The notes beneath the pieces were generated by a model that saw nothing but the letters and a program-made list of their open reading frames with translations, was not told the DNA's origin and made no database searches. The position numbers and the translations under genes were made by a program. Positions 26,523 to 33,758 of a stretch of 64,000 nucleotides of DNA are shown here, one piece after another. How positions within the stretch are numbered: the first letter of the stretch is position 1; each line of letters starts with the position of its first letter. This stretch comes from Bacteroidales bacterium (GTDB lineage Bacteria; Bacteroidota; Bacteroidia; Bacteroidales; GCA-2711565), in the NCBI GenBank assembly GCA_028280405.1, contig JANQLW010000075.1:1-64000 (forward strand). The letters run 5' to 3'.

Positions 26523-26651
26523 CTGTAACACGCGGTCATACGCAATGCGAAGCGATGTGGTAATTTGGACATGAGTACATTTAATAAACATAGCAACGGT
26601 CTGTAGGTAATCACTCTGAAACCCTCACTGCGATACCACCAACCGTTAGGC
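26523..26651 (+). repeat. attC-like site, 129 bp, closing the HEPN-like cassette
   Basis: It opens CTGTAAC and closes GTTAGGC at 26645, an exact GTTRRRY. The arms pair in part (TAACACGCGGTCATACGCAATG against TAACGGTTGGTGGTATCGCAGTG). Its sequence differs from the 25041 and 44247 sites. Confidence 0.5.
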
Positions 26652-26719
26652 AACATAAAATTTCACCCTCACATTTCCAAAATTAATCCCTATCTTAGCT
26701 TTTACAAAAATGATTATCC

Positions 26720-26977
26720 TTGAAACGATCATTTAAACATCTTCCCCTTCAGAAACAGAATGAATTGAGCGAAATTGTCTCTTATCTTATTGAGACCAGA
26801 TCGGTTGAAATGATCATTCTTTTTGGAAGTCACGCACGTGGCGACTGGATCGAAGACAAATACGTAGAAAACGGAACCATTTACGAATACAAAAGTGATT
26901 ATGATTTACTCTTCGTTTTAGATAGCGAAGAAAAAGCACATAGATACAAAACTGCCAAAAAACTTAAGCGTAAATAG
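26720..26977 (+). pseudogene. Truncated MNT-domain nucleotidyltransferase
   Basis: Only 85 codons remain, read from a TTG: MKRSFKHLPLQKQNELSEIV, then VEMIILFGSHARGDWIEDKY and YEYKSDYDLLFVLD, a clear MNT nucleotidyltransferase start with the GS and DxD motifs. Related Bacteroidota proteins that begin this way usually continue into a C-terminal HEPN domain, which is absent here; the frame stops after KTAKKLKRK. The gene lies in the last cassette of array 1 after the junction GTTAGGC (26645), and no closing attC is found. Probably the array was cut here. Confidence 0.6.
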
Positions 26978-27000
26978 TTATAATAGTTATATTCAGGTAA

Positions 27001-27612
27001 TTACTGGAACTGATTTTTAACCTTTAGTTTGTTTAGGTATTCTATTCTGAGCATCAGTATTAATAAGGTCGCTGTACAAATGAGTGCTCTGACTGTATAT
27101 AAATAGGCTAATAGTCCTTTAATAACGAAAAGAGATAATATCGGCGCAAGCATTAGCGCAATCCAAACGGAAAATGCTTCCGTATTTTGTTTCATGCTTA
27201 CCATTCTCTTTATAACCGGAATATAGGAGATGACCATAATGCTTTGTACCGCGATATTCGTAATGACATGGTTTTGAGATACGGCCCAGAATAGCACAAT
27301 CATACCAACAGCTGCCAGGCAAAATAAATCAAACTTATTAAAGCGGGTTGATTGATCTCCCCAAATCAAAATCGCAATTGAAACCGCCACGACCAAAATG
27401 AAATCGGCAAAATTTAAAATATTATCACTGATTGTATAATCGCCATAAGAAAGATGTGAAAATAAACTGATCCCGACCGCTGTTGAGAAAAATACCCACA
27501 TTGCAAGGGATGGCTTTATTCTTTTATGGTATAATAAATAAATGTATCTGGACAAAATAAATACATTTATACCTGAAATAATAAGATTTATAATTAGTTT
27601 AATAGATGGCAT
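27001..27612 (-). CDS. Multi-pass membrane protein, possibly PQ-loop-like
   Basis: A 203-residue protein almost entirely of hydrophobic helices (about seven). Two similar stretches, IKPSLAMWVFFSTAVGIS near residue 32 and NTEAFSVWIALMLAPI near 142, each preceded by a helix ending in Y/IP-like turns, recall the paired PQ-loop bundles of SWEET-type transporters; this is a weak resemblance. The function is unknown. It is the first core-side gene after the cassette array and runs opposite to it. Confidence 0.6.
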   Translation of the reverse strand: MPSIKLIINLIISGINVFILSRYIYLLYHKRIKPSLAMWVFFSTAVGISLFSHLSYGDYTISDNILNFADFILVVAVSIAILIWGDQSTRFNKFDLFCLAAVGMIVLFWAVSQNHVITNIAVQSIMVISYIPVIKRMVSMKQNTEAFSVWIALMLAPILSLFVIKGLLAYLYTVRALICTATLLILMLRIEYLNKLKVKNQFQ

Positions 27613-27676
27613 TGAGGTTGATTATTGTATCATTAAAGATAATGATTATTCCTGTAAGGAAGACATCCTTTTATAT

Positions 27677-27712
27677 ATTTCACTTATCATTCGTAGGAAC
27701 GAAAAGTGAAAT
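27677..27712. other. Imperfect hairpin in a divergent intergenic region
   Basis: ATTTCACTT-atca-TTCGT pairs with ACGAAAAGTGAAAT. It lies between the divergent genes starting at 27612 and 27848 and could be an operator or an RNA stem. Nothing else is recognised in the 235-bp gap. Confidence 0.3.
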
Positions 27713-27847
27713 GATTGTTTTAAACTTAAAACCTGTAGATTAAACCATTTATTCACAAAAATATTCAGATTAGTTAATAACTCATTTAATCAGGAAATAG
27801 AATAACAGGAATTTATAAGTATATTAGTCACACTAAAATGCTTTTAC

Positions 27848-28315
27848 ATGATTAAACGTTTTTCTATTCTGGTTGCGATATGCATTATTTCGGTTTTAGG
27901 AATTACTAGACATACTAATTCTCAAACTGTAGAAGATAATTATACTGAAAAGATAAAAGTTTACAATAAGGATAATCTTCTGATTGAAAGATCTTACCGT
28001 TTCAGAGATTATGTAAAAGGAGATAGGAATAGGAGATTAGTTGTTCATGCACAATATAACAGCAAAAAATTAGATCAATTGGTATGGTCATCAAGGCATA
28101 TTAAGGAAAGGATTCGTTTTATAGGCAAATTGAGTAATTTTGCATTTATAAAATATCAAAAAGGTGATAATAATTCTATTGTAGCCAGATTATATGTTTG
28201 TGATAACAGATCAAAAGAAGCAGTTGAAATGCTTCGTTTACAAATAAAAAATTACAAAATCGTTGGAATAAACAGGCTCCCAAAACTATTTAATGGTTTT
28301 ATGCCTCCCAGATAA
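27848..28315 (+). CDS. Secreted hypothetical protein
   Basis: A 155-residue protein with an N-terminal signal segment (FSILVAICIISVLGITRHTN) and a basic mature part (VYNKDNLLIERSYRFRDYVKG). No known family or catalytic motif is recognised. It ends just before a 28-bp stem hairpin, with the surface-protein gene converging from the other side. It is probably periplasmic or secreted. Confidence 0.55.
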   Translation: MIKRFSILVAICIISVLGITRHTNSQTVEDNYTEKIKVYNKDNLLIERSYRFRDYVKGDRNRRLVVHAQYNSKKLDQLVWSSRHIKERIRFIGKLSNFAFIKYQKGDNNSIVARLYVCDNRSKEAVEMLRLQIKNYKIVGINRLPKLFNGFMPPR

Positions 28316-28346
28316 AAGAAAACAAATTATTGTGATAAAAAATAAA

Positions 28347-28428
28347 GAGGCTGCCCAAAAAGCTAGTTTAACCATCATCCTGAACTTGTTTCAGGATGAT
28401 GGTTAAACTAGCTTTTTAGACACAGCTC
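28347..28428. terminator. Perfect 28-bp stem, bidirectional terminator or MITE-like element
   Basis: AAAAAGCTAGTTTAACCATC... (28357-28384) is followed by loop CTTGT and its exact reverse complement (28390-28417). A/T runs at both ends suit termination in both directions between convergent genes. The centre contains CATCCTGAA/TTCAGGATG, the core of the 3317 and 15711 repeats. The outer ends (GAGGCTGCCCAAAAAG) resemble those at 36391. Confidence 0.75.
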
Positions 28429-28435
28429 CTTCTTT

Positions 28436-31111
28436 TTATGGAGTTTGCGAATATATATTTGAATTGTTTCTATATCCCGGTTTGTCTTTATACCAGTCAG
28501 GATATAAGCTTCCACCGCTTTCTGCCCATTCGATAAAATGATTATAGGCAGAACTTATTTCTTGCTTCTCTATTGGGTAATCAAACTTTTCATAGATATT
28601 AATTGCCCATGGTAAGTTCGTGGCTGTTTTATAATATCTATTCTGAGCCGGATTACTGGTATCATCAAAAGTAGCAAACAATGAAGGGTCAACAAGGCTT
28701 GTTGCCGGATAATCAGGCAAGTGTACTTCATGCCCTCTGTTTAATCCTACAATTAAGAAAGGATTGAAGTTAGCAATATCCAGATCATTTAAAGTATATG
28801 TATCTGCAGGGAATGTAATTACCAGGTTTAATGTATCAGGTGTTACATAAGGTGCATTAGGATCTGTATTTACACCAATTCCTTGTCCGGGATGCTGCAT
28901 TTGTTTGTATGCATTATCATAAACAATGATAGTTGGTTTGGATTGTCCCGCTTCAGTACCATTTGAATTAAGAGTAATATAGTTTTCTTTTAATTCATAT
29001 CCAGTTACATTTAATGTTGAAGCATTAATTGCTGATGATAACTGGAACCCGAAACCGTTTCTTAAATCAGCACCAAATGCCTGAATAATAAAGGTAGCTT
29101 CTACTTTTTCAATATAGTTATTTGCTTTACCTGTTATTTTAAATCTGTAGTCTAAAACAAGGTCATTAAAATCGTAGTCACCTTTACCTGGCCATAAATC
29201 TTCAAAACCTAATGTCCCAAATCCATGTGCAGGGAAATAATTAATTAAAGTCGGAGTATCTTCAATTTCAACAGTAACAGTTGATGTATTATTTCCACTA
29301 TTTGGATCCGGAGTATCAGATGTTATAGTTGCTGTATTATCAAAATCGTTGGTTACATTAGATTTTACAGTAGTTTCTATAGTTAATGTAACTGTCGCTC
29401 CATTTGCCAGTGTTCCAATAGTCCAGTTTGGAGCTGCCCAATTGCCTGTTGATGGATTTGCACTTACAAAGTTCACATCAGTTGGCAATACATCGTTGAC
29501 AACTACACTTTCTGCATCATTTGGGCCATTGTTTTTTACAGTTATCGTAAAGTTAACAGTTTGGCCTGCCATCACCGGATTTGGATTTGCAGTTTTAGTA
29601 ACCTGTAGATCTGCACTTGGCTGATTTATATTTGTAGTTGATGTACTGGTATTATTATTTGTATCAGGATCAGGAGTATCACTGGTTACAGTTGCTGTAT
29701 TGCTGATAGTCCCGGTAGCATTTGATTTAACCGTAGTTACTATGGTTAAGGTAGCCGAGGCTCCACTTGCTAAGTTACCAATAGTCCAGTCAGGAGCTGA
29801 CCACGATCCTTTAGAAGGATTATTACTTACATAAGTTACTTTAGAAGGTAAGACATCTTCTACTACAACATTTTTTGCATCATCCGGCCCATTATTAGTA
29901 ACCGTTATGGTAAATGTTAGGTTGTCTCCTGCAAGAACGGGATTCGGACTGGCAGTTTTTTCAACCTCAAGATCAGCTTTCGGAGTAATTACTTTTACAT
30001 AAATAGTTGCTACATCACATTTATCAGTATCGGCAACCATGCATATTTGATAAATAATTGTATAATCACCCGCCGGAGTTCCGGGAGCGACAGTTACTTC
30101 TCCTGTGCTTGTATTCAATTGTACTCCCGAATGAGATGCAGGAGTTACTTCCGTAATAGTAACTTCAGAAGGAACAACCGGATCGCCATCATATAAGTCA
30201 TTATCCAAAATATTAGAAACTGTAGTTCCTCCAATTTGTGAATTTATATCAGTACCATAATCATCAACAGCAACCGGAAGTGGATTGTTAGTCGGATCAG
30301 GATTCGGATAATTACCACGTTTCTCGCCTAACTGAACAGAGAAATATCTTTCAGAATATCTTTTGGTAATCCCTAACACAAATGTGATTTTATTATTAGG
30401 GTTTTCAAACTTAGCCATGTATGAAGCCTTGTTCTCAAAAGTAACTCCCGGTAAACTATAGCTGATTCCCTGGAATCTGGTTCTGCCTGTAGTCGAATTA
30501 GTAGAGATGGTAAGCTCATTGTTAGCATCAATAACATAGCTGGAATAGCCTCCGATTTCATTGTATTCTCTTACACCTCCTGAAGCTCCATCAATATCAA
30601 CACCAGTTAACCAATAATTGTGTAAATAAACAGGATCATCTGTATCTGTGTCAAAAAATTCCAGTTGATATAAAATATAACCATCATTTCCTGAGTTATT
30701 GTCATCATCATCGTCATCATCATCATCGTCGTCGTCATCGTCATCATTCCTACCAGAAATATTACCCAATCTGGGTTGAAACCTGTGTTTTTCTCCTGTT
30801 ATATTATCATCGTCAAAATTTCTGATTTCTATATCTACTTTTTCAAGTATAGTCAGTAAAGCATAAACCGTTTTTCCACTAACTGTAGCAACATTGTCAT
30901 ATCTATGTACAGAGCCAACATCGCAACCAGGAATTCCATTATCACTACCTGTATTAGTAATAACAGTTTTATTTGCATTTGTAAAACTCATGGCTCCATA
31001 TTGTAAATCAATAATGGTTGACTGAGCTTTAACTTGCATTGAAATAAAGAAGGAAATAAGCATAATACTTATTAATCCAATTCTTTTTTGAAAAAAATCT
31101 TTTGTTTTCAT
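28436..31111 (-). CDS. Large secreted surface protein with DUF11 repeats and LruC domain
   Basis: An 891-residue protein. A signal peptide (about 1-29, ending VKAQS) is followed by a region with 15 consecutive Asp at residues 123-137, then a cadherin/VCBS-like segment (about 280-375, VDDYGTDINSQIGG). Two DUF11 repeats follow (about 380-492 and 501-615, each with TASPNP or TANPNP and NNGPDDA or NNGPNDA), and a C-terminal LruC domain (about 622-860, starting near YDFNDLVLDYRF). DUF11 and LruC occur on exported surface proteins of Bacteroidota. The Asp tract may bind calcium. It shares a probable operon with the small lipoprotein 29 bp upstream. Confidence 0.85.
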   Translation of the reverse strand: MKTKDFFQKRIGLISIMLISFFISMQVKAQSTIIDLQYGAMSFTNANKTVITNTGSDNGIPGCDVGSVHRYDNVATVSGKTVYALLTILEKVDIEIRNFDDDNITGEKHRFQPRLGNISGRNDDDDDDDDDDDDDDDNNSGNDGYILYQLEFFDTDTDDPVYLHNYWLTGVDIDGASGGVREYNEIGGYSSYVIDANNELTISTNSTTGRTRFQGISYSLPGVTFENKASYMAKFENPNNKITFVLGITKRYSERYFSVQLGEKRGNYPNPDPTNNPLPVAVDDYGTDINSQIGGTTVSNILDNDLYDGDPVVPSEVTITEVTPASHSGVQLNTSTGEVTVAPGTPAGDYTIIYQICMVADTDKCDVATIYVKVITPKADLEVEKTASPNPVLAGDNLTFTITVTNNGPDDAKNVVVEDVLPSKVTYVSNNPSKGSWSAPDWTIGNLASGASATLTIVTTVKSNATGTISNTATVTSDTPDPDTNNNTSTSTTNINQPSADLQVTKTANPNPVMAGQTVNFTITVKNNGPNDAESVVVNDVLPTDVNFVSANPSTGNWAAPNWTIGTLANGATVTLTIETTVKSNVTNDFDNTATITSDTPDPNSGNNTSTVTVEIEDTPTLINYFPAHGFGTLGFEDLWPGKGDYDFNDLVLDYRFKITGKANNYIEKVEATFIIQAFGADLRNGFGFQLSSAINASTLNVTGYELKENYITLNSNGTEAGQSKPTIIVYDNAYKQMQHPGQGIGVNTDPNAPYVTPDTLNLVITFPADTYTLNDLDIANFNPFLIVGLNRGHEVHLPDYPATSLVDPSLFATFDDTSNPAQNRYYKTATNLPWAINIYEKFDYPIEKQEISSAYNHFIEWAESGGSLYPDWYKDKPGYRNNSNIYSQTP

Positions 31112-31140
31112 GATTTTAAATTTTAGTTAATACAAGTTGT

Positions 31141-31521
31141 CTAATCAAATACATGAGTTACATTTCCAGAAGAGATATCCAGTGATACTTCTTTCCCCAT
31201 ATATGAAATCTTAACATTTTTTTCATAAGCAGGAACAGTAAGTTTCATCTGATAAGAATCATTTCTTAAATATGCTTTTTGATAGATTACCCCATCTTCA
31301 GAAGATACTTTAACAATACTGTTCTCAGTACCGGTTAAGTTCAGATTTACATCTTTATAAGTCTTCCAGTTAAAGTTTGCAGAAACATTCATATCTTCCA
31401 TTCCTTTTACTTTAGGGGTGGTAGGATCATCTACATCTTGAGTATTATCACTGATAGGTGCTTTTGCACATGAAGCAGTGAATATGATCATAGCAATTGA
31501 TAGTCGAACTAAAGTTTTCAT
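31141..31521 (-). CDS. Small lipoprotein, partner of the LruC protein
   Basis: A 126-residue protein with the lipoprotein signal MKTLVRLSIAMIIFTASC (lipobox C18) and a short beta-rich domain (VSANFNWKTYKDVNLNL, then VKVSSEDGVIYQKAYL). That opening resembles N-terminal regions reported on proteins encoded beside LruC genes, but no named family is certain. It lies 29 bp upstream of the LruC gene in the same orientation, so the two are probably co-expressed and may act together at the outer membrane. Confidence 0.65.
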   Translation of the reverse strand: MKTLVRLSIAMIIFTASCAKAPISDNTQDVDDPTTPKVKGMEDMNVSANFNWKTYKDVNLNLTGTENSIVKVSSEDGVIYQKAYLRNDSYQMKLTVPAYEKNVKISYMGKEVSLDISSGNVTHVFD

Positions 31522-31754
31522 AACATTACAGTTTGGTTTGATTTCTATATCGCAGAAATAATGCCTTTGTATTTTAGATTGCTGATTATGAGCTCCTTGA
31601 TAAAATAAGGAAGGTCGGATAATTCTTAAAACGGAATTTTTATTCCCATTTATGGAATGAAGCTCATTAGTAGAATATCTAATAAAAAACTAAAAATAGT
31701 TCCAGCGCAAAGGATTATATTTAATTTTGATAACTCAATTAAATCCAACTGCAA

Positions 31755-32018
31755 ATGATAAAAACAACTTACCCGATTAAAGAAACAAATGAAATCGTTG
31801 AGTTGGTAATAGGGGCTCCCCAACCAGACTCTTTATCAGAAAATAAGGATTGTTTCTGTGAGTGTAAAATAGGTTTCCCTGAAAAAACGATGAAATTTAA
31901 GTCATATGGAATAGATGAGTTTCAATCAATTTATCTCGCTTTTGAAAAAATTAAAAAGGAATTAAAAGATTATCAACTAAGCTCAGGGAAGGAATTAGAA
32001 TATCATTTCTTCTTTTAA
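31755..32018 (+). CDS. Small protein, DUF6968-like
   Basis: An 87-residue soluble protein. VELVIGAPQPDSLSENKDCFC, KSYGIDEFQSIYLAFEKIKKEL and a terminal strand resemble small DUF6968-type proteins, which have no established function. It is followed by a good terminator. The assignment is by eye only. Confidence 0.5.
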   Translation: MIKTTYPIKETNEIVELVIGAPQPDSLSENKDCFCECKIGFPEKTMKFKSYGIDEFQSIYLAFEKIKKELKDYQLSSGKELEYHFFF

Positions 32019-32039
32019 TTTTTTATTTAAGTAAAGTTT

Positions 32040-32075
32040 AAATAGCCTGATATTTATCATGCGCTAGGCTATTTT
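32040..32075 (+). terminator. Terminator hairpin
   Basis: AAATAGCCT (32040-32048) pairs perfectly with AGGCTATTT (32066-32074), and a T-run follows. It lies 21 bp after the stop of the DUF6968-like gene. Confidence 0.65.
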
Positions 32076-32167
32076 AAATGCTATATCCCTCATTCATAAA
32101 ATATTGAAGATTCATAATAAATTTATGTTCTATTGCATATTTAATTTTTTGAGATTAGTTTTATTAA

Positions 32168-32593
32168 ATGAAATTCGAATATAAAATCAGTTTAGCTTAT
32201 TTATTGATTGGAAGTATCTGGATTATATTTTCAGATAAGATTTTACATTATTTCATTCAGGATAATATTTTACTTACCAGAATCCAAACTTATAAAGGCT
32301 GGTTTTACGTTCTTATTACGGCACTACTTTTGTTTTCTTTTTTAAAAAGACATTTGATAAAACTTAGAATGATGGAAAAAGAATTAGCCCGGAAAAATAA
32401 GGATTTATCCAAATCACAATTAGAACTGGAAAAGCATAAAGATAACCTGGAAAACTTAGTAAAAGAAAGAACGTTTGCACTAGAAGATAAAACTACTGAA
32501 CTGGAACGCTATAATCAGCTATTTGAAGGAAGGGAGTTCCGCATAAAGGAATTAAGAGATAAAATACGGATTCTTGAAGAAAAGCTTCCTTAA
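32168..32593 (+). CDS. Orphan sensor N-terminus: two-TM and coiled-coil protein without kinase
   Basis: A 141-residue protein. TM1 (SLAYLLIGSIWIIFSDKIL) and TM2 (GWFYVLITALLLFSFL) are followed by a coiled coil, residues 68-141. The opening 'YLLIGSIWI.FSD' and the ending 'LERYNQLFEGREFRIKELRDKI' are what normally precede PAS or kinase domains in Bacteroidota sensor kinases. Here the protein simply stops (EEKLP). No kinase fragment is seen downstream; the next gene is a transglutaminase. It could be a free signalling adaptor or a truncated kinase. Confidence 0.6.
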   Translation: MKFEYKISLAYLLIGSIWIIFSDKILHYFIQDNILLTRIQTYKGWFYVLITALLLFSFLKRHLIKLRMMEKELARKNKDLSKSQLELEKHKDNLENLVKERTFALEDKTTELERYNQLFEGREFRIKELRDKIRILEEKLP

Positions 32594-32663
32594 ACGATCT
32601 TCATTATATGAATTTTGTTGATTATATCCTCAATAAATTATAAGTCTTATCCGTTATTGAAAT

Positions 32664-33629
32664 ATGAAAAGAATACTTTATATATTATCATTTTTATTAA
32701 TTCTTTCATCAAATGGGTTGGCATTGAATTGGTCAGATGTAGATCAGATTGTTTTAAAATACCCTCGAAATATTAAAGACCCTGAATTAATTGCAAATCG
32801 TATTCAAAAAGACTTTTCGAATGAATCTGATCAACTAAGAGCCTTGTATTGCTGGCTTGCAAATACAGTTGAATATGATGTGAACCGCAGCAGGAAAACT
32901 ATTGTCTATTCATACACCTATGTTACTGAAGAAGAAAAAAAACAAAAAGAACAGGAAATCCTGTATAAAAGTGTAAAGCGTACCTTAAGCAGAAAAAGAG
33001 CTGTTTGCCACGGCTATAGTCATACTTTTTTTTATATTGCTAAACTCTTGGGGATTGAGTGCAGGGTAGTGGTAGGTTGGTCGAAAACTAGACTGAACGA
33101 TATTGTAAAAATAGACAAAGAACCGAATCATGCCTGGAATATTGTTAAAATTGACGGGGAGTGGAAAAATATAGATGTAACCTGGGGTGCAGGATATCTA
33201 GATGAAAAATCAAATAAATTTGTTAAGCACTATTCTGATATTTATTTTCTAATGCCAGAGAAAGATTTTTATTTACAGCACCTTCCAAAAGATGATATAT
33301 TTCAAATAAGCAGAAAAGATAAGCAACGATTTCAAAAGTTACCATTATTCTATCCATTATATTTTAAATCAAATACACAGCTAATTTATCCTTTAAATGG
33401 AAAGATTATTTTAAAAAGGGGGCAAACCATAAAACTTGTATTTAAAGGAGAACCTAAAGGAATATTATCTGCCGGGTTCAGTACAGAGAGGTATACCAAA
33501 AGAATTGAAGGAAAACGGCAGGGCAATAATTATGTATATGAGATACATTGTAATGGAAGAAATTACAATGAGCTAACTATATTCCTGAATTCTGAATCTA
33601 TACTTGCATTTATTGTCCGTAAAAGGTAG
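32664..33629 (+). CDS. Secreted transglutaminase-like domain protein
   Basis: A 321-residue protein with a signal peptide (MKRILYILSFLLILSSNGLA) and a transglutaminase/protease core. The triad is C115 (RAVCHGYSH), H156 (NHAWN) and D171 (DVTWG). The N-terminal stretch KYPRNIKDPELIANRI precedes the core, and the C-terminal 100 residues form a beta domain. The product is likely a periplasmic cysteine protease or amidase acting on peptide bonds. The substrate is unknown. Confidence 0.8.
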   Translation: MKRILYILSFLLILSSNGLALNWSDVDQIVLKYPRNIKDPELIANRIQKDFSNESDQLRALYCWLANTVEYDVNRSRKTIVYSYTYVTEEEKKQKEQEILYKSVKRTLSRKRAVCHGYSHTFFYIAKLLGIECRVVVGWSKTRLNDIVKIDKEPNHAWNIVKIDGEWKNIDVTWGAGYLDEKSNKFVKHYSDIYFLMPEKDFYLQHLPKDDIFQISRKDKQRFQKLPLFYPLYFKSNTQLIYPLNGKIILKRGQTIKLVFKGEPKGILSAGFSTERYTKRIEGKRQGNNYVYEIHCNGRNYNELTIFLNSESILAFIVRKR

Positions 33630-33758
33630 ACCACATAATATTAAATTTCATAGATATATATGCTTGGTTAGTATAAAGTCGTATGAATGAATTGATTGAA
33701 TTTCATTATATTTAGAATTGAAACTCTAATTACTATACTAACGTCAAATTTATAACCT

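Larger units (their letters stand above)
17225..26990 (+). mobile_element. Integron-like gene-cassette array 1 (no integrase seen)
   Basis: Successive units start with a GTTAG/GTTAC junction and end with the reverse complement of their own first bases. The pairs are 17225 GTTAGGTTGC with 17963 GCAACCTAAC; 18110 GTTAGCCACA with 19110 GCCCTGTGGCAAC; 19375 GTTAGTG with 19737 GCTCACTAAC; 23501 GTTAGCAG with 25039 GCTGCTAAC; and 25164 GTTACAGGC with 26521 GCCTGTAAC. That is the architecture of integron cassettes. Genes inside all run in the plus direction. The PadR-permease module (about 19.8-23.2 kb) interrupts the array. The right border, near 26980-27000, is not sharply defined. Confidence 0.6.

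Noticed and set aside
26604..26652. tRNA-like look of GGTCTGTAGGTAATCACTCTG and following bases
   Set aside because: No cloverleaf with T-loop and anticodon arm can be drawn; the sequence is explained as the right arm of an attC-like site.
30701..30745. Microsatellite or CRISPR-like repeat of CAT/CGT triplets
   Set aside because: It is in frame inside the LruC gene and encodes the Asp tract; no spacers are present.
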